NCBI GenBank assembly: GCA_007449985.2
Contig: VIIQ02000895.1
Location: 434,001 to 498,000 of the forward strand
Source: Desmodesmus armatus
Lineage: Eukaryota > Chlorophyta > Chlorophyceae > Sphaeropleales > Scenedesmaceae
Direction of reading: 5' to 3'
Length of the DNA stretch: 64,000 nucleotides
Positions 12,206-23,889 of this stretch are shown one piece after another. The position numbers were made by a program, and so were the translations under genes. Every line of letters starts with the position of its first letter. The stretch's first letter is position 1. The notes beneath the pieces were generated by a model that saw nothing but the letters and a program-made list of their open reading frames with translations, was not told where the DNA came from and searched no databases.

Positions 12206-14019
12206 ATGCCTCTCATCTACGCCTTTGTCGCCCAGGGCACCACAGTGCTTGCTGAGTACACACCCTTCCATGGCAATTTCAGTGCGGTGGCGCTGGAGTG
12301 CTTGCAGCACCTCCAGACAGGTAACACAGGGTAAACGTGTGGCCATACACTTTGATCAACATTGGGAGTCCATCATGGGTCAGCCAGTAAGTACAGCTGT
12401 GTTGCTGGTCTGCTGTGCTGTTGTGCTGATGCAGGCCAAGACCGCATGACCATCACCTGTGACAAGCACACGTGAGGGCCAGGCATCAAGCAGCCAAGCT
12501 TGCTGGTGTAGCATTACCTGCAGCATCCCTATGGGCGGCAGCAGCATGGTGGTGCATCACCTGCAGCATCCTGATGGGCGGCAGCATGGTGGTGCAGGTC
12601 AACTTAGAATCTGCACATGCCCAGCAGCGATGCAGAAGAGCATGCCCAGCAGCCAGCCGCAGTTATGTCAACTCCTGCAAAGTGTTGCGCGATCATCAGA
12701 CTGTCAACTGCACCGTCCGCCGTATGTTGTGCAGCTTCAACTTCATGCGCAAGGAGGGCTTCACCTTCCTGGTGGCAGCTGATGAAGCCTTCGGACGTCA
12801 GATCCCCTTTGCGTTCCTGGACAGGGTCAGTGAGGACTTCCTCAACACCCAGGCAGCCAAGTCCAAGGCAGCAGCAGCCCCCAACAGCTTGGACAGGGTG
12901 TTTGGACCAAAACTCAAGCAGCACATGGTAATCAACGTTGCGTGGCGAGGAACAGCAGATGCCTGCCAGTCAGGGGCTTATGCCAATTGGATGTCAACTG
13001 GCTGCGCACACATGCAAACGCCTGCTTGTGAGACACCTGCAAAGCAGCTGTGCCTGCCTGTCTTGTGAGCATGTGTGCTGGCATGCACGCTCCTGCAGGA
13101 CTACTGCACCAACAACCCTGATGAGATCTCCAGGATTGCAGCTTGCCAGAGGAAGGTGGATGATGTCAAGACTGTCATGGTGGAGAACATCGAAAAGGCA
13201 AGCATATCTGCCTTGTGATGCGACTCTGGCTTGCCACTGCTTGGGTTGCTGGTGGCAGCGTTCTGCTGGAGCAGCAGTGCTGGGTTGCAGACTGGCAGCT
13301 GTTACATGTGTTTGCCTGCTGCATCTGGTGGCACAGCCGCCTTCAAGGCAAGGGTGCCGGCACTGTCTGGAGTGTCAGCAGCAGCACGTGGCATGTTACA
13401 GCAACGAAACCAGCAGTTGCAGCTGAAGCAGCCCAGGGGCCCAATGCACTGAACGGTTTGACTCGTGCATGTGGTTGTGCCTTGCAGGTGCTGGCTCGTG
13501 GTGAGAAGATTGAGCTGCTGGTTGACAAGTGTGATGATCTGCAGCACCAGGCACGAACCTTCCAAAAGCAGGGCAAGCAGCTGCGCAGCAGGATGTGGTA
13601 AGTGCTGCCGGCTGCCTCTTGCTTGCTGGTGGCGAACTTCCTATGGTCAGCAGTCCAGCGCTGTCATGGAAGCCTTGCAGCCCTGTGCATAGAGGCATCA
13701 CCCTGCAGTTGCGGGTGGGGCGGCAGATCAAACTCTGTCAGCAAGGCATGTTTTTTGCAACGGGGATGGCAAGTGGCTGGCACATGTACATCACAACCTA
13801 GCATCATGGTGTTGTCTCCAGCAACAGCAACATGCCATTCAATGGGGCTTGCGCCTGCATCTGTCAAACCTTGTGATGTGTGCGATGTGCGATGTTCACA
13901 GGTGGCAGAACATGAGGATGAAGCTGATAGTGGTGTTTGCCGTTCTGCTGCTGGCGGTGGTCATCTTCCTGCTGGCATGCTTTGCTGGAGGGCAGAACTG
14001 CACTAAGAAGCGCAGCTGA
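12206..14019 (+). CDS. VAMP7-type longin R-SNARE, standard tail-anchored form
   Basis: This is a tandem paralogue of the gene at 7721, probably another vesicle R-SNARE. Six exons: 12206..12320, 12435..12471, 12735..12927, 13099..13197, 13488..13597, 13902..14019, giving 223 aa, the usual length for VAMP7-family proteins. The longin domain starts [19 protein letters not shown] and contains [21 protein letters not shown]. The SNARE motif contains [18 protein letters not shown] with the zero-layer Arg at 152. The anchor is [20 protein letters not shown], followed by only [11 protein letters not shown]. The Met at 12206 is chosen because the upstream in-frame Met would add residues not seen in longin proteins. 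The intron after 13197 begins GCAAGC, not GT, making it a GC-AG intron. Exon positions are largely shared with the neighbour, but exon 1 is split here by an additional intron. Confidence 0.93.
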
Positions 14020-14731
14020 GGGCCGCAAAATGTGTTGCCTTTATCTTTTACCCCCTTCTATATGTTGCTGCACCCCATGACAGCAGTGATCTTCCCTAGG
14101 GACCCCATGACAGCAGGCCTGCTGTAGTGTGTATGCCCGCATTGACAGGCTGGCCAACTTGTCGCTAGCGCCTTGTGATGGTTGTTTGGAAGACAGCGTG
14201 TTTGCGTGAGTCATAGGGCTTAGCCTCACCTGATGGGGATGCCGCGGACGCCTTGCTTAAAGGCTGGAGTCAAGCCAGTGTGCTGTCGGGCTCCGACAAG
14301 CTTTCTCATACCGTCCGCCCCCTTGCTTTGCCATGTACTTATACATGCATCCGTCCAGTTTCAGGAGCCCCTGCCATGCAACACGCCGGGGGCACAATCT
14401 TTATTGGTGGTGGTGGGCTGTGTCTGAGCGGGTGTTGCTTGACGGTTGACGCATTATAATAGCGCCACTTCACTCACATACAAGGGAATGGTGGCGTTGG
14501 TATGTGGTGACATATTGGGCCACCAAAGCAGTCGTCAACTGCCTAGATGGATAGGTTGAAAGGAGGCACGCTGATGCAATTGGTGGTGAATTGTACTGGA
14601 TTTACTCTACCCGCATGGCACGTGTTCTCAGCCCGCCTGGCACTCTCCTGCCTTCAAGGGTTGATGTGGGCGGACTCGGGTGGTTGCTGCCCTGCCAGGG
14701 CACGCTGCACCAGCCAAATGAGTCAAGCTCC
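14020..14731. other. 3' flank of the second R-SNARE gene
   Basis: No gene is seen. A short repeated phrase (CCCCATGACAGCAG) occurs at about 14074 and 14103. The stretch ends abruptly where the dispersed 383-bp module begins. Confidence 0.45.
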
Positions 14732-15114
14732 TGTCCTCGGAGAAGGAGAATCCTTCGGCGAGCCTGTGGCCCGAGCAAATGAGTGACAAAATGAGTCATA
14801 TTTGAGTAATTATTTGTGTAATACCGTTGCATTCGAAACGTGTTCGAAATGACAGCTATTGTGTACGCAGCAGTAGCTTTATTGTACGTCCATAGAGCGA
14901 ACGTAATAGTCGTTGAGGAGGAACTGCGATCAGCAGTGTGGGCAGGCTGGATGCATGCAAGATCGTAGCCTCGAGGCGATGGTAACCTGCCACGTCAAGA
15001 TGCAGCTGCCTGAGCTGTCACCAACAACATCGACAACACCAACATCCCAGTCCGTGGTTGCAGCAGAACAGCAGCCTGCTTGGCAGGGGCCCCCCGCCAA
15101 TGATCCTGCTGCTG
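14732..15114. mobile_element. Dispersed 383-bp module, copy 1
   Basis: This segment recurs at 63618-64000 with the same length, no gaps and roughly eight substitutions. It starts TGTCCTCGGAGAAGGAGAAT, contains two TTCGAA sites in a short inverted arrangement (about 14831-14849), and ends in GGGGCCCCCCGCCAATGATC, which is the same tail sequence as each hairpin unit in the array that follows. I see no coding frame, transposase, terminal inverted repeats or clear target-site duplication. It is best described as a non-autonomous element or the head of a satellite-like unit, class unknown. Confidence 0.7.
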
Positions 15115-15215
15115 CTTGCAGCAGCAACAAGACCGGGCGGCAGTGGCGAACAACGAATCACCATAGTCTTGGGCCGCAGCAGAACAAGAGCTGCTGATGT
15201 GTCCGTTGCTCAAAA

Positions 15216-16034
15216 GGCAGGGGGGCTGACTGCCCCCTGGACCCCCGCCAATGATGCTGTTGCTACTGTGTTCATGCTGTTGTGTGATGGGCAGGGGGGC
15301 TGACTGCCCCCCTGGGCCCCCGCCAATGGTGCTGCATTGATGCCAAAACAAGAGGCCAACCCCCGCCATTGATGCTGCTGTGCTGCTGCTGCGTTGATGG
15401 CAGCTGTTGAGGCAGGGGGGCTGACTGCCCCCCTGGGCCCCCCGCCACCAGCACTGCGGCTATTGCTGTTGCTGTGTCTCTTGCACACAAGGCAGGGGGG
15501 CTGACTGCCCCCCTGGGCCCCCGCCATCAACACAAACAATGCCAATGCTTGCAGCAACATTAGAACCTAGAAGAGACGACCACCCACGTGACTGGCAGTA
15601 CTACTCAACACCAGCCTGCTGGGGGGCTGACTGCCCCCCTGGACCCCCCGCCAATGATGCTGTTGCTTCTGTGTATATGCTGTTGTTTGATGGGCAGGGG
15701 GGCTGAGTGCCCCCCTGGGCCCCCGCCATTGATGCTGCTGTGTGACACAAGGCAGGGGGGCTGATTGCCCCCTGGGCCCCCGCCATCAACACAAACAATG
15801 CCAATGCTTGCTGCAACATTTGAACCTGGGAGGCAGGGGGGCTGACTGCGTGCGTGTGTGGGGGGGCTGCAGCTGTCACCAGCGATCGCACAGCTGTCGA
15901 GGACGTCAGCACTTGAGGCAGGGGGGCTGACTGCCCCCCTGGGCCCCCCGCCATTGATGCTGCTGTGCTGCTGCTGCGTTTATGTGTGCTGTTGAGGAAG
16001 GGGGGCTGACTGCCCCCCTGGGCCCCCCGCCATT
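15216..16034. repeat. Array of about ten G/C hairpin repeats
   Basis: The core unit is CAGGGGGGC, loop TGACT, GCCCCCCTG, followed by GG(G/A)CCCCC(C)GCCA and ATGATGCTG or TTGATGCTG. Units start near 15216, 15291, 15411, 15491, 15621, 15693, 15751, 15832 (half unit), 15917 and 15997. The 9-bp arms are fully complementary in most copies, and loop variants are TGAGT (15693 unit) and TGATT (15751 unit). Spacers are also duplicated: the CATCAACACAAACAATGCC spacer follows the 15491 and 15751 units, and the ATGCTGTTG spacer precedes the 15291 and 15693 units, so larger blocks were copied. Minus-strand frames here read repetitive Gly-Gln-Ser-Ala-Pro and are not called as genes. Confidence 0.9.
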
Positions 16035-16035
16035 G

Positions 16036-17112
16036 ATGCTCTACAACCCCACTGGGCGCAGGAATGGTTTCATCGCCTACCACTCCTCCACCCCCTCAGG
16101 CCGCGCACTGCTGACACACCTGACAGTGGACAGCGCCGTCCTCAAGACCCAGCAGGGATGGCTGAAAGGTGCGGCATAAACATTCAGCACAGCTGCCGCA
16201 CTCTGCAACAGGCACCAGCCCAATGCACCACAGCATGGCTGACAGCGTCACACGTGTTAGGCACTCGCACCCAACATAGTCATACAGAACAGCCAACAGC
16301 TGCCTGCTCAGCAGCATCACACCACACTTGCATTGCCAGATCCACTGCCCACATACACATGCCCTCACCACACTGCTCCTGCCATTGCCGCCGCTGCTCC
16401 TGCTGCTGCTGCTGCTGCTGCCTGCAGAGCCCACCGCCACCGCAGCCGCACCCGACACCACGGCCAGCACCCCCCCTGCCAACTACATCGCACCAGCCGG
16501 CAACAACGCGCCCGCAGCAGGTGTGTTGCAATCCCACCAGCCCTGAGCACAGCACAGCCAAATCAGATCACATGGTCATCACCACCAGCATCACTTGCAC
16601 CTTGATGCGCCTACCTGCTGACTGACCCCAGCCCCACAGCGTGCGCCAGCGTATGCTGCAGTCTTCTGCCCCTTGCATGCTACTGAAACAGCCAAGACTC
16701 ACAGCACCACCAGCAAGTTCAAGAACGCACCCTTGATCGTCTATGCATGATGCAGCACCATGCATACAGCTCGTCTTGCCAAGCACAACCAACAAGACAA
16801 ACCCCTCACCATCCCACACACCAACACCGCCTGTCGTTGCCGCCTCATGCAGGTGCCGCCGCTGCCGCGCCCCTGGTGCCCAAGGCAGACCCAGACACCC
16901 CACCCCCCACAGTGCCCGCCGCTGCCGCCGCTGCCGCTGCCGCCAGCCCCGCCACCTGCGTCACCTGCCCAGGCGCACGCATGCGCAAGGCAGTGGTGTT
17001 CCGCCCCTGCGGCCACGCCTTCATGTGTGTCAACTGCTGCGCGGCTAACCTCAACGGCTCCTCCGGCAGCTGCCCCCTGTGCGACACCGCCATCGCACAC
17101 ATGGAGATGTAG
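16036..17112 (+). CDS. Small RING-HC finger protein (probable E3 ubiquitin ligase)
   Basis: Three exons (16036..16168, 16428..16520, 16853..17112) encode 161 aa with matching phases. The N-terminal exon (MLYNPTGRRNGFIAYHSSTP) is unrecognised. The middle is an Ala/Pro/Thr-rich linker. The C-terminus is a C3HC4 RING with zinc ligands Cys111, Cys114, Cys128, His130, Cys134, Cys137, Cys149 and Cys152 (CVTC, RPCGHAFMCVNC, CPLC). C-terminal RINGs of this compact type (XIAP, MUL1 and neuralized groups) usually recruit E2 enzymes. The start is uncertain: the ATG used lies inside the CCATTGATGCT tail of the last hairpin unit, and the frame stays open further left into the array. The true first exon may therefore lie beyond the repeat. 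Confidence 0.8.
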
Positions 17113-18828
17113 AAGGCAGGGCAGCACGCACTGCAACTGGCAGTTTGTTGGAGTATAGGGTTGTTGCTAGCTGATGCTGATGCCTCGACACTGCCCTGTC
17201 AGGCTCATAAGCTGAGGTTGGATGGGTACACCCTACACTTGACATGTGTGGCTTCCTGCGGTCAGGCCAGGGGCTCCTGCCAGTGTGTTGCACTTTGGTT
17301 TGGGTGTGGAGGTGTGCTGTTGGGTATCTGGGCCAAGATGGGTGCTGGTGATCGGCCAACCGAGTGCTGACTGTGCCTTTGCACGGTGTGTGTACCACTT
17401 AGCTATGGCCCAGCAGGTTCCTGTCAAAGCTCGGGGTGTTGCTTGTAAAAAGGCCAGTTGGCCAGTGTTGCATGGACATGTGAGATGTTCATGGTGAAAT
17501 GGCAAGTGGGGTGTGGGAAGCGCAGCCACTTGAGTGTGCATTGAGCCAGCTCGTCCGCTTGGCCATGGGAACATCAACTTGTGTCAATGCTGCGCATGTG
17601 GCTTAACAGGCAGAGAGTGTGTGTGTGTGTGTTGCATGGGCATACTGTTGTGTGAGTCCCACAGCAGCATTGGTGTTGGTGGCACTGCAAATGGGGATGC
17701 CCATTGCACCTCTTCACTAGTACAGCTTGGGAACATCAACATGTGTCACTAAGCATGTCGCTTGAGAAGCAGTGGGTGCGAGCCACAATAGAATGGCTAC
17801 CAGGCACATCTGTGTATGGACAGTAATGCCCAGTGCTTTTGTCATAGAGCCAAGTCAACAGCCCAATGCAGGGTGTTGTTCAGGCAGAGTGCCACTATGT
17901 AGGGCCCCATCCATGTGGTGATCACGCAGCAGAAGCTGCTGCTGCAGCCCATCGTAGACAGGGGCACCCTGATGTAGCAGCCACATTCCACAACATTTTA
18001 CTGTGAAGCCAATTGGCTGTGCGACATGTTGGTCGATACAGCCTTGTGACTGTTGCTTGCCTCCATCTCACAATCAACAGCACAGACTGCGGCAGCATGC
18101 AACACTGCCAGTCACCTTGACAGCAACAACATGGCTACTTCACACCGCAATGTTCAAAACACAGGATGCACAGTCAAGCCATGCTGACTGTTGCTGGGGT
18201 CAAACACAACTTACAAAACAGACTGCTGCATGATGCACCTGGGCCTACTGCAACGCAAACACCACCGTGTATAATCAACTAAACCAGCAAACCAAATCAC
18301 CACTTACACAAATACTGCACACAGCTGCTGCAGCACAACCCAAGCTACATCACATCTGGATCCATCGACAAAGCTACCACGAACTGCCTATCCCCCTTCC
18401 TTCGACGGGGTTGCGGACGGAACGGGAGCCCCGTTTTCAGCATGTCACAATCCACCCCTTTCCCAGGCAACGTTCCAAAATTGTTGCCACCTGGCCCTCC
18501 ACCCTGTCCAGCCTGACACCAGCTTGAAGTCATCACAGGTGTGACACTGACTCACGTACTCGCCTTAGTTCGGATCAGACACAGACACCACTCCCACAAA
18601 GTATAGAACGTTGAAGTCGGCATCGTTTCGGCAGTCCCGTCCAAGGTCACCTGTCATCGATGACTTGCTATCGTAACTTGTCTGTGCTGAATTTCTGAGC
18701 TCCACATGCCACGTACAAACCATCAACGTTTAAACATATTTATCACCTGGTAAACCACTTGAACAGTAGCGACAAGCTAGACAGCAGCCTGGCAGTAGCA
18801 AGTGCACCATCAGCAGCAGCAATTCCTC
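17113..18828. other. Intergenic region between the RING and transporter genes
   Basis: I see no gene. It contains a short (TG)n run near 17620 and two related segments beginning GGGAACATCAAC (about 17567 and 17729). From about 18000 the sequence is C/A-rich and would include the transporter promoter and 5' UTR. Confidence 0.45.
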
Positions 18829-21800
18829 ATGGCTCGCCACAGGGTTACTGGGGCAGCTGGCATCAGCCGTACTTCCTCTGATGCGGAGGCTGCCATAGGT
18901 GAGCACGACCTCTGCAGTGTTGAGTGCAGTGCCTGCTGTAGCTCTGCATGAACGCTGTTGCTGATTCACCATCGCAGGTGACTCTGCCAGGTTCACTGTG
19001 GATGACGCCCTCAACAAATGTGGGACTTGGGATGCCTTTCACTGGCTCATGCTGTTTTACTGTGGACTGTCATGGATGTGCGATGTGAGTTGCAGCACTG
19101 GAGCTCGAGGCAGGCTGCTGGTGTTGAGAGTGTCCGACTCACTAGGGACAAGGCAGTGCCTATGTGCTTGAGTTGAGCATTAGGCCAGCTTGTGTGTGCG
19201 TTATCAATGGTTTTTGGCGTCTGCATTAACGTTGCTTTATGCCCTGCAGGCGATGGAGGTCATGATCCTGAGCTATCTGGGACCATCAGTAAGTAGGGGC
19301 AGGCGCAAGCGAGGGGCCGTCGCATGTTCAGCACTGGGCAGCAGTGTTGATAACAAAAGCACAGCCACTCAGGGGTGTGGGTTGGAAGCTACACCCATGC
19401 ATCCATGAAAAGCCAGTTGGCAGTCCAAAGCCAGTTGGCAGTGCCAAGCTGGCAAGTGATGAAGTTCACTTGGCAGCTGTACCGTGCAGCTACAACAAAC
19501 GACCCACACCCCTCCCATTGAATGGATTGTGCTGCAGGCCAAGTGCGAATGGGGCTTATCAGCTGTTGAGGAGTCCGGCCTGAACAGCGTGGTGTTTGCA
19601 GGAATGTGTGTTGGGGCTCCTGTCTGGGGGATGGTGTCGGACGCCTACGGCCGCAAGACCAGCTTCTGCCTGGCAACACTCATCTCAGCAGTGTTTGGCT
19701 TTGCCACCGCAGCCGCACCAAACTTCCACGTAAGCAATTGTGTTTGTTGGCGTTTTAGCACTGGCTACGGCGGTTTGACTGTCACCGCAGTAGCAGCACA
19801 TGTTGAACAAGGTTACTCGTATGACTTCATTGGGGCCTTTCATTGGCTCTCCTTTCCACAGCAGGGATCCACCGCTGCACCAGTGATATGCCAGCAGCTC
19901 ACTATGGCTTAGTCAAAGCTGGCAGCTTGCGACATGATGGTGGCATATTGCCAGCCACGATGCCATCTTTGTAGCGCCCCATGCCAACTAGAGCAGCAAA
20001 ACCCTCTGCTAGACTGAACTGCCTGTTCTGCTGTATGCAACCCTCTGCCTTGCAGGCATTGATGGCTTTCAGGGCGCTTGTGGGTTTTGGTATCCCTGCT
20101 GCAACGGTAAGCATAGCAAGCCTCAGGCCCAAGTTCAAAAGCCAGCTAGATATCACACTGCAACAAACAGTGCCTAGCAGTGGGCATGCAGTGATGCGGC
20201 TGAAATTGACGGTGACTTGATGCTCAGTGATGGGTACATCAGCGCATCAAGCTGAGCCAAGCCACTTACTTGTGGGAGCTGAACAATCCTGCAGCAGATG
20301 GTGCACGTGCAACAGACTGGCATGGTTTGTACTGTGCAGGCAAGTTGTGGTTCACATATGCAAGAAGGCCATCCAGGCAACCCCAAACCTTCTCAATGTG
20401 AGATGCACTGCAATGCGCACCTGGCAATTGACATGTTGTCTGAGTCGTGGCTTTCTTGCTTGCAGGTAGCATTCAACATGGTTCTGGAGTTCACTCCCAC
20501 CAGACAGAGAGGCCTGTTTGCTGTGGCAATCGAGGGTGAGTGGTGTAAATGCAAGCTACACTGTGCAGCATGAACTGCCACAAACACACACCAGCCCATC
20601 CTGTCCATAGCTGTGCCCCTACCTACCTGAACCTCCCAGCGGTATGGCTGTTGCCTGAGCTGCATACGCAATGATGCTTCAAGCCTCTCTCACCCACCAC
20701 TTTCTCACCACCCTGAATCCCAGAACCAGCAGTCCTTTTCTGTCCCTATCACCAGGCACCACCCTTGTTTCACTGCTCATGTGTCCATACTGTACACAGT
20801 GAGTACTCTTACCCCATCCGTATCCTGCACTTTTGCCCGTGCCTGCAGGATTCTGGACCATTGGCACTGTCATTCAGGCTGCACTGGCCTATGCACTCCT
20901 CAACGGCAAAGGCTGGCGCATCCTAGTGTTGGTATCCACCACCCCATACGTGCTGCTGCTGGTGCTGCTGCCCTTCGTCCCCGAGTCACCGCGCTTCCTG
21001 TTGGTGAAGGGGCGTGTGGATGCAGCACAGCAGGTCCTGCACAAGGTGCTGCGGGTGTGCCGCAGGGAGATGCCAGAGGGCAGTCTGCAGCCGCTGCTGT
21101 CTGATGACAGCCATGGAGACAGGCCGGAGTCAGTGGAAGGGCTACACACTGACAAGAAAGGTAAGTCGTCCCAGTTGGACATTCCATGTCTCAACCACAG
21201 CCAAATAGGGACAACTTGGTGGGGTTTGCAGCTGTCTTTTGCTGTGTGTATTGGATGTTCTGCAGCTCAGGGCAACACACGTGCTGACAGCAACATTACC
21301 TTTGATCATGGTTGGCTGGCTGGCTAAACTGTACTGGTGCACAGCACAGTGCCAAGGCAACAGCCAGGGCTGCCAGCATCCCGTTCCATGCAAAGCCAAT
21401 ACCCACTGATGCGGCTGCCAGCAAGGGTGCTGAGTTTGTTTGCTGTTTTGCCTGCTGCATGCAGGCTGCTCCGGTGCCCTTGCCAAGGTGTGCAGGGGCT
21501 TCACTGCTGTGTGGGTTGCACTGAAGCAGCTCTTCTCAGCAAAGCTGTGGGCAGTCACTGTGGTGCTGATTGTGATGTGGGTGAGTGATTGTGCTGTGGG
21601 TTCGCATACGTCTTCACCTTGAAGGTCTGCCTTGAGTGTTTCAAGGAAAGAATGCCCTGTATCTTGCAACTTCATGTGTCCCTGTCTATCCAGTGGATGT
21701 GGCAAGCATGGTAGTGGCTGACAATGAGCTAACACAGTTTGGACTGCAGGAATGAGTTCTACTCTGTTGCCTGGCTGCAAGGCAGCGTCCCATGCCTGCT

Positions 21801-23889
21801 TCTGCAAGTCACTGCCAGCGCTGGCATTTGCCAGGGGTGAGTGCTGGTGGTGACTGTCAGCACACATGCAGTGATGTGATTCCTCCTCCTGTGTTGCCGC
21901 AGGTGGTCGCAGCCTTCGTCTACTATGGCTTGGTGATGCTGGTGCCGCAGCTTGAATTTGTAGCTGGGGAGTCCAAGGAGTGCTTGGCTGGCAGCCTCAA
22001 AGTCCCTGTAAGCTTGGTCACTTGCCTTGAGCCAAGGCAGCTTGCAGTCTTGCATCTATCATCAGACCGGCTTCAGGTCTTGGCAGACAGCGCTGGCCTG
22101 CTGGGGGTGTTTGCGTTCATTCACAGCCAGGCAGCCAGTTCACATTCACAGCTAGGCAGCCAGGCAGCCTGCCCAACTAGCTGTAATCATACAGCTAGTT
22201 TGCGGGGGTAATGCTGCTCTACGCCTAGTGTGAGAGGCATATGCAGGACAGCGTCGTGCTTGATGTTGTGACTTTCAACGTGGTAAGTGTGTGACCCTCT
22301 TGTGTGCCGTGTGCTGCTGGTGTGCTTGCTGGTGCTGGATTGTGCGCAGAGGGGCGACTTGGTAGGCAACCTCGTCACATCTGCTGCGGAAGTGCCTGGC
22401 CTGGTGTTCAGCCTGTTCATGATCCACTACTGCAGCCGTAAACTGGCCTTCGCTGTGCCTATGAGCTGTATCCCAATTGTGCTGATCCCACTCATGGCAG
22501 GTGGGTGGGGCAGGGTTGAGGGGTGCAGGGCGCAGGTTGTGAGGCGTAAGCCTCGGATTCTGGAGTGAACTAGCTGCATGGTGTGCAAAGTGTTAGAGCC
22601 TGGGTGACACAGCACTGGTGCTACGAGTACAGATTGGGGGAAGGGTGGGTGGCTGGTGTGCTGTAGCCATGGCTGAACTTTGATTCAGGTGCATCGCTGC
22701 AAGCATACCGCGGTCTGACAGACCATTTTCCTGTGTTGCTGCTGGACCTACTGCACGCACAATTGGTGCACGCTGAAGATAGGAGCGCATGCCAGGTCAG
22801 GCAGGTGTCCAGGTTTCACAGGCCACTGCGGCTGCAGCTGGCACATGCAGTCCAGGCTGTGGGGATCATTTTACTGACTATAGAGACTGCCTGTGTCGTC
22901 CTTGCTGCCAATGCTGTAGGAGTCACTGGCTCGGGCATCATTGCCTGCACCTTCCTGGCCAGGTTCTTCATCTACAGCGCCTTCAATGCACTGTGGGCAC
23001 TGTGCCCTGAGATGTGAGTGTGCTGCCTGCTGGGCCAGCAGCAGAATTCAGGCTGACACAGGGACAGATTAGGCACTAAGCAGGGCATTGAGGCCACTGA
23101 GGGCAGGGTTTAGGGCACGATATGGTCAAATTGTTGGTGATTTTTTCTCTGTTCTTCTTCCGTTCCGGCTGCTGCAGTGTAGGGACCATCCCGTGCCTCT
23201 GCTCACATTGCAGTCTCTTCTTTGCCTGATCTTTGCGTGATCTGACGCTCAAGCTATGCTATGCTGTGCTGTGCTGCCGTGGCACAGGTACCCCACCACG
23301 GTCAGGAACTTTGGCTTGGGAGTCAACAATGCCTTCAGCAGGATTGGTGGCCTGATTGCACCTTTTGCAGTAGCCACACAGAACACCGGCTGGCGCCACA
23401 CGCCAGAGGCACTCTTTGCTGGCCTGTCCGTGGTGGCCGCGGGCCTGGTATTCTTGCTGCCTCACGACAAGAAAGGTAAGCCATGGTCCAGCCTGGCGCC
23501 AGCGACATTTACCAAGCAACTACCACGAAGTATGCGGGTTGAAGTGCCAAAAGAAAGGGTGCCTGATAGCCATTCTGCAGTTTAATTCTCCTTCATCATA
23601 TGCAGCGTGACGGTGTAGCACACATGAGCCACCCTGCCACCCTTCCTCCATTTTTGTGTGAGCGTGCTGCTGTGCCTCGGCTTTTCTGTTTGCCGCTTTT
23701 GTTACAGGTCGCTCATTGGATGAGACAGTTGATGATGTCAAGGAGGTGGCCCCCATCCAGCGAGGCGTGTCTTCAATTGTCAGCAAGATGAGTAGCAGGG
23801 GCAGCGGCAGCAGCTTCCTAGGCAAGGGTTATGAGCCCCCTGTGAAGCCCCTTCATGACGGCCTGCAACCCTCTTCAGCACAGTTGTGA
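18829..23889 (+). CDS. MFS transporter of the SV2/SVOP type
   Basis: This is a predicted secondary transporter of the major facilitator superfamily; the substrate cannot be inferred. Fourteen exons: 18829..18898, 18978..19084, 19250..19288, 19538..19729, 20056..20106, 20466..20535, 20849..21160, 21465..21580, 21903..22007, 22247..22282, 22350..22500, 22851..23013, 23288..23475, 23708..23889. They sum to 593 codons with phase agreement at all 13 junctions. SVOP-like landmarks in order: FTVDDALNKCGTWDAFHW, MCDAMEVMILSYLGPS, the MFS motif-A loop GMVSDAYGRKT (about 103-113), EFTPTRQRGLFAVAIEGFWT, PESPRFLLVKGR (about 221-232), YYGLVMLV, and CPEMYPTTVRNFGLG. About twelve hydrophobic helices are expected, and both tails are Ser-rich and cytoplasmic. 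The two tiny exons at 19250 and 22247 are the least secure. Confidence 0.9.

Noticed and set aside
15216..16034. CRISPR-like array
   Set aside because: Units are palindromic repeats but spacers are themselves duplicated and irregular, the genome is eukaryotic, and no cas gene is present.
15210..16083. Gly/Gln/Ser/Pro repeat proteins on the minus strand across the hairpin array
   Set aside because: The reading frames only mirror the DNA repeat, units are not all multiples of three, and nothing outside the array supports translation.
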